DNA of 64,000 bases from Larimichthys crocea (Eukaryota; Chordata; Actinopteri; Sciaenidae): the NCBI RefSeq assembly GCF_000972845.2, contig NC_040016.1, positions 23,770,633-23,834,632 on the forward strand. The letters are read 5' to 3'. This document shows positions 1 to 12,376 of this stretch, piece after piece (the stretch's first letter is position 1; each line of letters starts with the position of its first letter). Made by a program: the position numbers and the translations under genes. The notes beneath the pieces were generated by a model. It saw nothing but the letters and a program-made list of their open reading frames with translations. It searched no databases and was not told the origin of the DNA.

Positions 1-1148
1 TGGGCTCTGATTACTGAGCAGCTACATGTAAAGTCGGCTTTGAATGAAGTCTATGTACAGTACATGCAGTGATTTCATGCTGTAACCTGGTTTCTCAGTC
101 ATTTGGTTTTTGGTCTGTGTCTAAAACTCCAGCCAGTACCTAAAGGTGCATAAAGTCATGTGTTCTGTATAGGGTCCACAGGTGTTTTCATTATTACTGT
201 ATGTTAATATATGCTCAGCTAGCAGCAGGGATTTCTGGCATTTTAATTTGAGTCCCACGGGTTCCTGCTGTCGACTCCCTCCTACCTCCTGCTGCCTGGT
301 GCCACAGCGGAGGAGAAAAGGGAAATATCCCCAAGGAAATGCTGCTCTCGTCTCATCTGAGCAGAACTGTGGCAGCCATCTACTCAAATCTCCTCCCTCT
401 TGGGAATACACCAGCATGCCCTCAGCCAAGAGTACTTAACCCTCAAAGGCTTAAACACATGGAAATAGATAACGGCTGAATTATCGGCGGATTCTATGGA
501 GAATAGGTGTGTGGCGTGTCCTGACGAGATAGGACAAAGTTCCTGGAGAGGCTGGAAAAGTCGATTCTAAACTCTCTTCCTCTACCTCTCTCGTTTTCTT
601 CTTTCTCTGTCTGTCTTTCCCTCTAGAGTTTGACCCTGATGTGAACTCTAGTGGAGTTCTGATGACACCCGTTCTCTCTCTGTTCACATCCTGTCCTGGC
701 TAAGACTCTGCTTTGGTCTTGTAATGTGTGTGTCTGTGTGTGCTATATTAGCAGCACATCTTTTCCATTATTAGCAACTTAATTTGTAGGCTAATGAGGA
801 CTGGGTCCAGATCTCAGGGACTTTCCTTGCTGGCAGCAGACTGACCGTCCATCATGATTCAGCGAGATTCAGTACACATCCTCAGCTAAACTCGCTGGAC
901 CTCATTTGTCAAGAGCTGTGAAACATTTGATATGCAAAGGTCTGACAGGTCCTGGACCAGAATTTAAAATGTTGTTTATGTACTCCCTCGCCTGCGGGGC
1001 TCAGCGTTAATTGCTGTGGTGTTTTTGCTCTGCACCTCACTTTTCTGGTGACAAAGTTTAGTTTGTGTACGCGAGTTCTATTCATTCCGTCATGTAGGCT
1101 ACTGCTGCTTGTGCTAAATATTCAGCTCTTTTTTCTTGTCACAACAGA

Positions 1149-1178
1149 GAATCCATCCATCCATTCATCCATTATCTA
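1149..1178 (+). repeat. Short (ATCC)n with fish-type CCATTATCTATA end
   Basis: ATCCATCCATCCATTCATCC is followed by ATTATCTATAC, a combination that recurs at the ends of many fish repeats. Only this short remnant is present. Confidence 0.5.
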
Positions 1179-1697
1179 TACGTGCCAATCCTGGCAAGCA
1201 GATTGTTTCTTAAAAATTCTGCTTACAGTACATGCATATCACAAATGATTGCAACATCATGTTCCACAAATGACAGTGAAATGCAGACACATTTGCTCAT
1301 GCATGGATCCACAATACAGCATTTTTTTTTCATTAGTAAAACATTTCAAAATGAGCCAGAAGAAATCATTGCAACAGTTCGGGTTGTTTTGGGTTGACCA
1401 CATTTTGGATTGGGTAATCAGCTAATTTTGCTCTTGTCTAGTCTGACCAGGGCCATGTAAAACAAAGTGTCTTACTTATATTGTGGAATTCACGGCAAAC
1501 GCTTCAGCACCAGCAGCTTGGTGACCACTGAGGGAAGGAAGTGTCCAGCATTCCACACTCTTTTTGACTGTTATGAGTGCACCATCTGGTTTGTGTGTGT
1601 GTGCACTTATGTACTGAAGTATGAGACACAATTGAGACACAGCATAGGTCTGTCAGTCTTTCAGCTTAGGTTCAGGGAGGTTTGTAATGGGTCAGTC

Positions 1698-1842
1698 TGA
1701 GGCATTCACCAACTACATTTTTTTCTTCAGTGGCTCTATGTGGACAGTGGTACAGCAGGACTACTGATTACCTTATTAATCATCTCCGTGGTAACTACTT
1801 CAGCCTAACACTCACACTTTTCTTTAGCCTACCATCTCACTG
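1698..1842 (+). repeat. Dispersed repeat, copy 1 (pair with 5.15 kb)
   Basis: It shares TGAGGC(A/G)TTCAC, GTGGACAGT(G/A)GTACAGCAG, GACTACTGAT, TTATTAATC, GGTAACTAC/GGTGACTAC and CATCTCACTG in the same order with 5150-5251. This copy is longer by small insertions. It has no coding potential and I do not recognise the family. Confidence 0.65.
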
Positions 1843-2235
1843 TACTAAGTACCAGCTTAGTTGATATGCTGTGCCTTTACACCTGACTTTCACACACCTT
1901 TTTTTCCCCCTACAGTTACACATCTGAATGTGTAAAGGTACAAGCCTGCTGCTTGTTACATTTTTTTCCTTTGCCAGCTAATTATCTGCTCTTCAGGTTC
2001 CCTCTGATTTTAAAAGGACTCAAGTGATTTCCAATTTATTTCTTTCGGTGAGGTTAGCATATTTGCAGTCCAGACTCTCACTTAAGTAACAGGATCTCTC
2101 ATTTCCTTTGCTCGCCTCCTCACTGCCTTGCTGTCAGCAAATATAGTACACAGAAAAAAATGTATGCTAAATAGCATTTAAGAAAAAAAAAAAAAGGATC
2201 TGAGATCTTAATGAAAAAGCAGTTGGAATTGAAAT

Positions 2236-2266
2236 CACACACACACACACACATGCACACACACAC
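2236..2266. repeat. (CA)n microsatellite, interrupted
   Basis: CA dinucleotides interrupted by ATG near the middle. It lies in an AT-rich, gene-free stretch. Confidence 0.9.
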
Positions 2267-5149
2267 TTTGACTGCATGTGGATAATCCTGGATGATGCAG
2301 ATACTTTTAGAGCTAATGCATTGACGTCTACACACTCTTGATTTTGTAAATGAAAATGTTCGTGAACACACATCTGCACATTTATTAGTGTGATGAGAAT
2401 GGGAGCGTGGGGGAGCAGGTGGATTTGGTGGTGGCATTGGACCTGAGGTCAGGAAGATTTAAGATCTCCCATGTCAGGACAGCACAGTCATTGAAATAGT
2501 ATGAATGTGTTGACAAAGCAGTTTCTACTCAATCATGTCACTGTAGCTCTCAGGGTAAATGTGTGAAGTGACTAATTGCAGTTCTCTGCATATAAGGAAC
2601 CTAAATTTATCAGAATGTTGTGTCAGTTCAGTGGCAGCCAGCCTGTGCAGATGCTAAAGTGTTCAGATCTGCTGGTTTATTAACGTCTGCATCATTCAAT
2701 AATGCTATGTCACACAGCCATGCAGAAGGTAAAGTTATTCATGTGAAGTGTGTGTACTTAAATTAGCATCCGTATATGTATGTGTGTTAGTTTTATATTG
2801 GGTTTATGTCCCATGGTTCAAATAGGAACCAAAAAAGAATTAACATGATCCACCTCGTCCTCGTCCTCTGGGGCTGCATGATGGATTAAAGTGGAAGATT
2901 CAAACTAGGTCTGCGCACCACCCTTGTTCCATGAGGTTTTATTGCGGTAAACATAAATGTCACCATTTTTTTTACCCTTGTCAGCCGTGTTGAATCGGTG
3001 CTCATGCTCTGCAAATTTTCATTTCATGCAAATGCCACAGAGGCTTATTTCACTGATTACTTTTACCTCCTGTCTGGTTGGAAGGTAATCAGTGAGATCA
3101 GCTGGTGTGACACATGGAGGTGTCATTGCTGCCCATCTTCGATCTAAATGCTGTTTCACAGTGTTTTTTTGAAACACTGAATCCCTTTTCTCACTGTGAA
3201 AATGCATAGAAAAGGTTATTAATTATTGTGTTTTTTAAATTTTAAATCACATTCAAGCATGCACATCAGTAAAGCTAGAGATACACTCAAGGTTCAAAAT
3301 ACAGGAGGAAAGGAGTGGTTAGTTCCACAGATTCTTTTGAGAATAAAGTTGGAGCTCTTAAATAACATACATTTATATACACATAATCATTATTTTATTC
3401 ACATTTTCTTCTAATTTTAAAGTAGATTCCTGAAATAGTAATGCTGTCAACTCCTGCAGTGGGGACACATTCATTACTGTACGCTGTCTTCATTTAGAGT
3501 AGATTTGGTGAAGCAGTAGTTTTATACAGTGTCTTTTTAACGTATGTAGGCAAGTGTGTCGAAATAAAAACATCCGAACATTTAGCAGGTTGGATTCTTG
3601 GTGGTGTCATACATACGTGCATGTGTATGCTACGCATGCACCTCCCACCCTTGAAAAGTAGGGCTCTCCTGACAGCCACAGTGTAACTCCAGCACTAGAT
3701 ACACCAGTCTCACATTTTCTCCCCTAATGTAGATTTGGGTGCAGCATAAACTGCACGTTCAGGTCCGGAGCTGTGATCCCCATTTTGTTTTCATGAAATT
3801 GTCCAAATCGAATTAGCATCAGGAAGTGTTAAAAGCTACAGCAGTCTTGTCCTCTTTCCTCTGTGTATTCCTCCCACCTTTCCTGCCATCTGTCCTCTTT
3901 TGCTGACTTTTTTTGTCTCTCCGTCCTCTGTCCTCCTCCTCCCTGCGAGAGATCAGAGACGATCTATCCCCGCTAAGCTTATTTCACAAGAGAAGGCTAG
4001 CTTCAGTCGAGGGGAAGGGAAATGTACTGAATGTTCTTATAAACTTGTATCTTATAACTTGCATACAACAAATACACTCAGTGAGTTCAGTTGGCCTAGC
4101 TGGCCTCATCAGCCCGTCGCTGTTTTTACATTATTGGTTAGGGCCAACTCAAGTCAAATTTGAAAAATCAGAGCTTCACTTAGTTACAGTAGGGGGTGTC
4201 ATGGCTATACAACTGCACAGTGAAATCAATAGGGACAGACTAGCTTTGCTCACACATACTACACACTCCCCACTCCACTCCAATCAGAGTCGACTTGTTC
4301 TCCTTCATTACTTTCAGCCAGGCAGCTGCTTCTCGTCTTCTCTTCCATCGTCTAATTTGTCTCTTGCTGTCTGTCTTCCTCACTCCGCGCTCTTTCTTAT
4401 GTTTCATATGCATAATCTCTAGGAGTTGGCTCAATCTACTGAAATTGAGTTTTGGTGCTGTTGGTGGTGGAAGGTTTTCTGGAAGCTGTAATCAATACTG
4501 GTGGAGTCATGGGGCCATTATGGAAATCAAGTGGCATTAAAAGGTGCAGTGCTGGGTAAATGTAGCTGATTGCTCAGCAAAAGCCCTCAAAGTCATGTGA
4601 CCTTGTTTTTTTTAGCTTGTTAGCCATATTTCCACTGTCAGAATTTCACATGTTTAATAATGTGTAGTATCAATAAAGAAAGAAAGTTTTTTTAAGAATA
4701 CGAACAAGTACTGAAAACAATTAGTTAATAAACATAAAATGAACCAATAACCATTTTGACAAACTGATGAATTGCTGAGGACATTTACTGAGGACAAACG
4801 GCTCCTTGGAGCTTCATGGATCTGGATGTTTTTTTCTCAGTTTTATATTTGGGTCTTGGACTCTTGATCAGACAAAACAAATAAGAAGAAGAAATCAGGC
4901 AATAAGATGGATTACCAACAGGACAAAACAGGAAACTGCTCAGGAGTCTCAGGCCCCCGAGGGCCCCGGAACCTCTCTCACTTAATGGCTGGTAGTGATG
5001 GGCTGGGGCCTTAGATTAATCTGGTCACGATGCCAGCTTGGCCTCTGGGATCTCGTGATGGGTGTGGTCTATATATGATGTATCATCTACTATTTCCATT
5101 GCATTGAGAAAAACATCATGGCGCTGTCCTCAAAGGGAACATGGAGATC

Positions 5150-5251
5150 TGAGGCGTTCACAAACCACCTTTGTGGACAGTAGTACAGCAGGACTACTGA
5201 TGACATTATTAATCTCCATGGTGACTACCTCTTTAGCCAAACATCTCACTG
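5150..5251 (+). repeat. Dispersed repeat, copy 2 (pair with 1.7 kb)
   Basis: Same orientation and word order as 1698-1842, about 3.4 kb away, more compact. It could be an old local duplication or two members of an undefined repeat family. Confidence 0.65.
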
Positions 5252-6122
5252 TTGAATCAATAAAAACAATAATTGCAATTGCAATAATAATTGCACCCTG
5301 TGATGCTTGGCAGTGATGCCAAACCAACTTCTTTTCTTTTCCCAGCATCCACTGGAACACTGGAGACAGGGTGGCAGTCTATAATCCAACGCTTGTATCG
5401 ATAGTATATTCTGTCAGTTTCACCACATTTTCCCTCTGCTGACCAGCTGAGCTCAGAGCTTGCAGGCCCTCCAGGACTTGAGTGCTTGTTTGGATTTGCA
5501 CTGCTGACAATGAACAAACAGTGCTCCATGCGTGTACACACAGTGCACTCTAATCTCCACACACGCTGTACAAACTGTGACCATAATGCACAGCACAAGG
5601 TACATAAGAAAAGAGGAGATGACAGAATATCTAGGAGCTGCTGTAAGCTCTGCATTCTGCTCAAGAATGCTAACACTGAACTGAGCGTCTCATCCTGATA
5701 TTTGAAGTTTATGATAGTAGTATACTAGAATCAGTATCAATCCATAGGGGTGTTGTGTGCATTGTAGCAGCAGCAGAGGGGGTGATGATCATGAGGCCAT
5801 GGACGATGTGCTGTGATACTGTGCAAGAGTTATGTCAGCCATAAAAGTGTGACAAATAATTCCTCCATCCTCCTGGGTTTTCACTGAGCTGTATATAGCT
5901 GTACAAACATCAGCAAAAACTATGATAACACACAGAAAGAAGAGAACAGACTCTCCTCCTTTGGACCAAACAAGTCACAGGTCGGTCAAAGCTTGCCTTG
6001 AGTGTCTGGGCACGCTGTATGGCATGCATCAGCACTCAGCTGCTGGAACTAAACTGCAGTAACATGTGGACAACTGTCCCTCACCCTGCCATTAAATGAT
6101 GGACAGACAGTTACAAATGCAG

Positions 6123-6125
<3 letters not shown>

Positions 6126-6178
<53 letters not shown>

Positions 6179-6186
6179 GTGTGTGT
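6126..6186. repeat. (TG)n microsatellite
   Basis: About 30 TG units with one GC interruption near 6174. Confidence 0.97.
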
Positions 6187-6742
6187 TGTCAGATTAACTT
6201 GTTCTTTTTAGCACAGTGAGGTCATTCTGATCAGTCCTGGACTAGTTTAGTTAAACTATATTTAAATTTTGATCAATTGCGCAATAAATGTGTTGATAAA
6301 TGATAATTGTGAGGGGAAAATCCGGGTTTGATTTGATTGAACAGTGAAATAATCAACACGGTTCAGAGAGCTGAACATCTATTCTGTCTGGCTGTTTGAA
6401 ACACACAAGAGCTCTTAAGATTTAAAGTTTAAATCCTTTGTCATACAAAGGGGACACTCTGGAATGATGATTCAAAGACATTTTATGGTTGCTGGAAACT
6501 CCTGCGCTAAAAAGAAAAGCTGTCCAGTCATCAAAGAATTTCAAGTCTAGAGAGAAAATATGAAGCAGGATTCATTCTTAACTCTTGTTTTATTTTCTTT
6601 TTTATAACTTTGTTCCCATGATGCACTGCTAAGATGTAGAAACACACAAAGTCTCTGTGCACTGAGATTTAATGCAGGTATGCAATAACGAACTGAAACT
6701 TTCAGTCATTGGATTTGATCAGTACAATGGCATTAAATACAC

Positions 6743-6753
6743 TTCTGCTTTTT
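6743..6753. repeat. Target-site duplication, 3' side of the L1 insertion
   Basis: TTCTGCTTTTT is repeated exactly at 7736-7746. The boundary with the poly(T) tail is blurred because the site itself ends in T. Confidence 0.75.
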
Positions 6754-7735
6754 TTTTTTAATACTCTTTTTATTGGATTTATCTGGTTTTTGGGTACAAA
6801 CATTAGGAAAGCAAAACATACAGAACAAGCAAACAAACAAAACAAAGCAAATAACGATAACAAAAACAACAAGCAAAACAATACCCACCCCAAACTAACA
6901 ATGAGCACTGCAACATGTGTCTATACATATATATACATCCATATACACACATACCTCCAGATATACACAAATGTACATACATGCAGAATCAGCAAGACGA
7001 TAGGAGACAGGCAAGTGAAAAGCGTGTATGAAATGAATAAAATGAAGCAAAATAACATAAAAAAAGGCAGTCAGGCCTCCCCTCCCAGAAGAAAATTATG
7101 AATTATGGTTTCTGTAAGAACAAGTGTACCGGTTCCCAGATCCTCCAAAACTTGACTGATTTGTGGTTAAGGTCATGAGTCAACTTCTCAATAGGAATAA
7201 GAGCAGAAATCTGTGTTATCCCCACGTCGACTGTAGGGACCTGGGGGGTCGACCACCTCAGCAAAATACATTTTTTAGCCAGGAATAAAAGGGTTATCAA
7301 CAAGGATTTAGTGTCTGCATCAAAGAAATTGTCTGGGGTATGACTGAGAAGACAGAAAGGAGGAGTCAGCAAAAATTGTTTACCAGTGACCTCCTGAATT
7401 ACAGAATGTACCCCCTTCCAGAAAGTCTGGATATGGTCACACGACCAAAACAAGTGAATAAATGTACCTTTATGTAATTTACATTTATAACAAAGATTAG
7501 AGGTATCAGGGAACATTCTCTGGAGGCGAACAGGTGTGTAATAGGTTCTAAAAAAGAATTTAAAGTTCTGTTCATGTATAGAGATTGAGGTACATTTAGG
7601 GAAAACCCCACTACATATTCTGTCCCAGTCTACAGGGTTAAATGTCATCTCCAGGTTGCGCTCCCATATTGGTTTCAAAGAGTCATAACCTGAAGCTTCA
7701 AAATTAAGTAATGAAACATAAATCTTTGATATCAG
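6754..7735 (-). mobile_element. 5'-truncated L1-clade LINE with open ORF2 C-terminus, poly(A) tail and target-site duplication
   Basis: On the minus strand an open frame runs from 7735 to the stop at 7103 without interruption (210 codons). It shows the L1 ORF2 C-terminal pattern: ISKIY, KPIWERNL, WDRIC, TYYTPVRLQRMFPDTS, then a zinc-knuckle-like C-x2-C-x8-H-x4-C in CYKCKLHKGTFIHLFWSC (about 7439-7492), and later IEKLTHDL. About 350 bp of 3' UTR follows (7102 down to 6761), ending in a run of T on the + strand at 6751-6759, which is the poly(A) tail of a minus-strand insertion. An 11-bp repeat, TTCTGCTTTTT, flanks it at 6743-6753 and 7736-7746. Known: L1 elements insert at TT/AAAA sites and are usually 5'-truncated; read on the minus strand the site is ATT/AAAAAG. 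The reverse transcriptase and endonuclease domains are absent, so it cannot move by itself. Confidence 0.88.
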
Positions 7736-7746
7736 TTCTGCTTTTT
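7736..7746. repeat. Target-site duplication, 5' side of the L1 insertion
   Basis: This is the second copy of TTCTGCTTTTT. The L1 coding frame stays open right up to 7735, so the duplication marks the 5' truncation point to the base. Confidence 0.75.
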
Positions 7747-10700
7747 AATGCAGGCACATATGAGAGCACACAGGAAACATACAAAACCCACATCAATACA
7801 GACACAACCATCAAATCCAAATAATGGAAAAATCTAATCAGAAGCAATGAAAGTGCAGTACCTACAAAGTTAGAGCGTACCAGTAATCACCATCTAATAC
7901 TCAAATTACCAGCAGGGTGTTTATCTGTCCAACCAATACAGTCTCTCTGCCATTTACCTTAATTAGTGTCAGTTTCTGCAGTGCTATACTGCTTCATGAA
8001 TATACTTAACTTAACTTGCCTAGAATCCAACATTCACAATCAGTCAAGCCAAAAAACAAGAGTGTCTCACAGACATATCATCCCTGTTTGTCTCCCAGTG
8101 TTTGCTTCTTGCTTGAGGCTGAGTTACAACATGCAGCAGAGTACCGGCGGCGAGGTGTTGCCCCCTCCTGTGTTTCTCCTTCTAGCTGTTTGTAATGGCA
8201 CAGAGCTGCCAGCTATACAGTACGTACAGAAAGACTACAATTTTCACCCCAAGCTGCAACCATACTATTCTGACGTCACCTCTGTTCAAGCTAAAAGCGT
8301 ACATAGCAAGAATGTACAGACAGCATGGGCTATAGATATTCAGGATTCCAATCTTCATGCTTGGGTTGGAAAGATCAAATGGAAGATGCATTGAAGGGGG
8401 CTGGAAACATACTTCTTTCTAAACGACATCGTTGGAAGTTTTCTGTAAAATTCGGAGGCCAAACACTCACCGCCCACTGCTATGTACACTTCAGCCAGTT
8501 TTCATGAGTCGGTTGCCCTTCTGTCCTAAAACTCTAACTAACCAAGTTGTTCAGGCTGTCATTGGAGGAGAAGCAGCTGGTGACTCCATGTGTTTTTGAG
8601 GACACACATAGCGGTCCTCACCCAATCTCCTCAGGCCAGCAGAGGGAGTTGGCAGAGATGAGAACTGTGGGAGTCCTTGGGAATGAACAAGTAGAGCAAA
8701 TATTGGGCAAAATGGGAAGTGAAACTGTTTCTTCCCACTTGAGCGTAAAACCCATTGGCTGTTGCTGTGACTGTGATCCAGATTGACTCACCCAGTGGTT
8801 CTCAAACTTCGCTTTCTTTCCTTGCTAAAACAAAACAGAGAAAGAGTAAAACAACACATCTGTATCAATCTTACAGTGAAGTAGGTGAAAAATATAACAT
8901 TTGAGTATCAATCTTACAGTGAAGTAGGTGAAAAATATAACATTTGAATAAATACATGACATTTGCTGTGTTTAAATGGTGCCTCTGCTCTTCTGTGTCT
9001 TAATATTTGATGTTTTTGATACTTTGAATTGGCCAACATGATTGCTTGAATCTTTTTGTCATAAACAAAATTTTACCTCTTTGGGTAATCTAAGAATCAC
9101 AATGGCTCAGAAATATGTGGTTGTTGTTGGATTCGAACTTCTATCCTTTTTCCTTTTTGTCTCCATCAGAATGTATTCAGCACTTTGTAAATAAAATTGT
9201 TATGTTGTGAAAGCTGGAATGAAGTTCTTTTAGTGCTTTTGACATTTGAAAATTCTCAGAGTATTGTTGAAAAAGGTATAATTTTGGTCTCACTACTGAA
9301 ACTCTGTTATCACAACAGAATGATTAAAAATGTCAAATGGTATCAATCCAGCACCACACTGGCAGAATGATGCAAGTATTCATAGATTTATGTTTTTTGG
9401 TTAGTGAAGAGTAGGCATCAGTGTGTTCACATTCAGGGGCAGCCGTCACCCTCGTCATCCCAAAGTGCCATTGAGCGTGGAGCAATAATACAGTGATTGT
9501 ATGCTGACCTCTGTGTATATATGTTATTTGTGTTTATGTATGATGGTGTGCCAACACACTCCAACTAACAGCCTGTACAATTTCTCTTTTTTCTTTGAAG
9601 CAAGCTCTCAGTTGTTTTATTATGGAAGAAAAAGAGTCCCATAATTGGGATAGATATAAGATTATATTGTGTTTCAAAAGAGGCCTTTGATATCACTGAT
9701 AGTAACTTGGTTTTTTCGTCTTTGATTAGACATGAAAGCACCATCGGCACAATGTGGCACAGCAGTGAGCACAGGCTCGCTCTGCTGTTTTTAATGACCA
9801 TTTGCTTTCCATTTGCATAATATGTGGCAGTAAATAGAAGCCTTTGCTTTAGATCAAAAAATGTATTCATGCGTTTATGTATATCTATCACTGACTAGAC
9901 AGAAATGGGCTACAATGATTACTTTCTAGCTAAATTAAAGTTTGATTAGAAAGCTTGTCCAATCTTTGTGAGGGTCCATACCTTATTGAGGTCTGACTTT
10001 GACTGAGTTGGCGGTCACATTGAAGGTAAATTGTGTTGTTGTTCTCATTTGGCTTTGACTCATATGGCCTTTCTGAATGTTTCTAAGCTCGTACACCCAC
10101 ACAGGCTTTTTACAAATGAGTGAATCTGAAGCTGAGGAACAATTCCTGGAGATGAACAGGAGACAGATCTTCCGATGCGGCAAGATGACTCTTGTTTCTG
10201 CCATCTCTTCTCTTGGTCTTTTCCACTACCTACTTTCTTCACTCAGAGTGAGTTTGCCGTTAAGCATAAAGGGAACATGTAAATAATACTTCAGATCACA
10301 CTGAGGTTTTGCCTGACTGAGCTGAGGTGAGGCTGTTGAACCTGAGAGGCTGTGGAGGAGCTACAGTACAGCCAAGATTGCTGTGCTTTGTTTACAGCTG
10401 TGTGTGTGTCTCTGTGTTGGGAAGGCAGGGTGGGTAAGCATCTTTTTACCTAGTACATTCGATTAACCCCAGCACGCCCATTTAATAGCAGGGTCTGTGA
10501 TGGATATTGTTTATTTTCAGCTGGGAGATCATGAGCCAAGTCTGTGAACTATTACTGCTGCTGTGTTGGGGTGTGTGTGTTCTCTGGTTTGTCTTGTGCT
10601 TTGTTTGTTTGACTATCAACTGTTATTCTGGATTCTGCCTTGAGTGTCTGTGTTTATCTGAACATAGCATCCTTCTCTGGGTAGGTGGGTAGGTTTTGCT

Positions 10701-11600
10701 GATTTCAACACTATGTTATGTATGGCATCTGTGTATTGTGGTCAGAGGCAGAAGGTGGGGGCAGAAACTGTGCAGAATATTAAGTTGGAACTGTGGTTGC
10801 GGTCAAGGCAAAGTCCACTGAAGCGAGTAAAACGATGCTCCATTCTGCTTCCACACATATTTCATAAACATATTTTAGAAAGAGTGCAATATTTTGTTCA
10901 TGGATAACATACAGGTTTATATAGGTTTGCCACCCATGTTGCCATTCTTACCTCCCACGGCTTCACTCTGAATAAGGCATCTTTCCTTCTTGTTTGAGTT
11001 AAACAATGTTCTGATACTTGAAAAAGTGTTGTGCATAGAAAAAGCCAGACACTTACATGACATGCACCCCTCCCCCTCTGCTGGACCTCTGACTTCACAC
11101 TCATTCTTTTGTTTTTCACCTCCTGACCTCTCACTGAAGTGACTGTTGTTATCAGCTTGGACTTGATGCTGCTGCAATTTCATGGTCTTTAGTTAGCAGA
11201 TATTGGAATTTTTGTTCTGTGAAGAAACAGTTTTTCTGAGATGGAAGTCTCTGCAGAGAAAAAGAGATTTTTTTTTTGGTCCAAGGCTATTTTCTCTATA
11301 TTTGCTTGATAATCTCCCGAAGGGTTCTCTCTTGAATGTCAACATGGGGAAAGTTTGAAAAGCTGTTATTGTTTTTTAACTTGTTCTAACTGTAGCTGGC
11401 ATGGCCCTTCCTTTTTGTCGACATAATTACTCCTCCTTGGCTCGATACCTGAAGTGCAGCTCACCTTAACACTAAATGGAGTAATTAGCCTGTGGAGACC
11501 ACCTCCACCTCCACCAAGCTACAAATAGATCCTAACCCACAGAGAACGTCTGGCATCACACACTGCTGTGAACCGCAGGTAGACAGGCCTAATGAATGGA
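7747..11600. other. Gene-free stretch
   Basis: Contains the 43-bp duplication at 8.86 kb. An open frame at 7966-8394 (142 codons, +) has no homology I can name. The remainder is unremarkable AT-rich sequence with short poly-T and poly-A runs. Confidence 0.55.
8862..8947 (+). repeat. Perfect 43-bp tandem duplication
   Basis: Two identical 43-bp units (8862-8904 and 8905-8947), each beginning GTATCAATCTTACAGTGAAG. Perfect identity suggests a recent slippage or duplication event. Confidence 0.95.
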
Positions 11601-11603
11601 GCC

Positions 11604-11643
11604 TGTGTGTGTGTGTGTGTGTTTCTGTGTGTGTGTGTGAGAG

Positions 11644-11677
<34 letters not shown>
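11604..11677. repeat. Compound (GT)n(GA)n microsatellite
   Basis: An interrupted GT tract passes directly into a GA tract at about 11639. The strand switches from mixed to pure purine. Confidence 0.95.
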
Positions 11678-11678
<1 letters not shown>

Positions 11679-11931
11679 TGAGAAGTGGTGTTTGGGATGG
11701 AACCTCACTGCTCTCTGAGTGCTGACTGAAATGTGTTCCTATCAGAGAGTATAGAAAACAGTCACTGGACTGGAAGAAACGGAATTGTTGTTCTGAGAGT
11801 GAATGAAAACATATAGTATAGTTTCTCTCCTTGACCAGTATTTGGCCAGCTTAATTAATTATTATTTGAAGTCATTTGATTAAATGCTAATATTTGCACC
11901 GCCGTATCATTTCATCTGATGTTGGTAAGTG

Positions 11932-12152
11932 GTCTGTACTTTCACATTTCACCTTTCACATCACATTCACCCGTTCATATACTGATTGCAGAGGCTGGCA
12001 ACTGCCCACCAGATACTGACTAATCACACTGAGTCACACTCACACATACACACCAATGGCACAGCCTTCAGGAGCAACAAGGGGTTCAGTATCTTGCCCA
12101 AGGACACGCATGCAGAACAGATTGAACCACCGATCTTGTGATGAGTGGATGT
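11932..12152 (-). mobile_element. tRNA-headed SINE, same family as at 25.5 kb, internally rearranged
   Basis: The + strand shares AGATTGAACCACCGATCTTG, TCTTGCCCAAGGACAC, CAGGAGCAA and the tail GTGGTCTGTACTTTCAC with this fish SINE family, in reverse orientation. The B-box complement lies at about 12120-12130. An insertion of CA-rich sequence (12020-12055) separates body parts that are closer together in the other copy. The A box is largely lost, so the copy is old. Confidence 0.6.
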
Positions 12153-12280
12153 CCTGCTCTCTCTTCTGAGCTGAATATGCTTTAATAATGCAATATTTCC
12201 TCATCATCACAAATGACAGTGAACCGTCTTGGGGTCTGGGATTCACAAATTCACACCTGAATATGAAAACTTGAATATTT

Positions 12281-12376
12281 GGTAACACTTTATTTGAAGG
12301 GGTGTTCATAAGACTGACATGACATTGTCATAACTATGACATGACACTTGTCATGAACATTAATGAAAGTGTTACC
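12281..12376. mobile_element. 96-bp MITE with 11-bp terminal inverted repeats and 8-bp target-site duplication (hAT-like)
   Basis: The element starts GGTAACACTTT and ends AAAGTGTTACC, a perfect 11-bp inverted repeat. GAATATTT directly flanks it on both sides (12273-12280 and 12377-12384). Its interior is built of TGACATGACA-like words. Known: 8-bp duplications are the mark of hAT-superfamily transposition, and short elements beginning GGTAACACTTTA are scattered widely in teleosts. It has no coding capacity and would have used a transposase made elsewhere. Confidence 0.82.

Larger units (their letters stand above)
1..6742. other. Gene-free stretch
   Basis: AT-rich DNA with stops in all frames. 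It holds the CA and TG tracts, the (ATCC)n remnant and the repeat pair listed separately. The longest open frame (169 codons, 3913-4422, +) has no recognisable motif, signal peptide or splice context, and its pyrimidine-rich parts translate to Ser/Leu-rich low-complexity sequence. No RNA gene or exon was seen. Confidence 0.6.

Noticed and set aside
3913..4422. 169-codon open frame on the + strand
   Set aside because: Ser/Leu-rich translation of pyrimidine-biased DNA; no domain, no start or splice evidence, and overlapping frames of similar length.
7966..8394. 142-codon open frame on the + strand
   Set aside because: Length is compatible with chance in 64 kb at this base composition; no recognisable motif.
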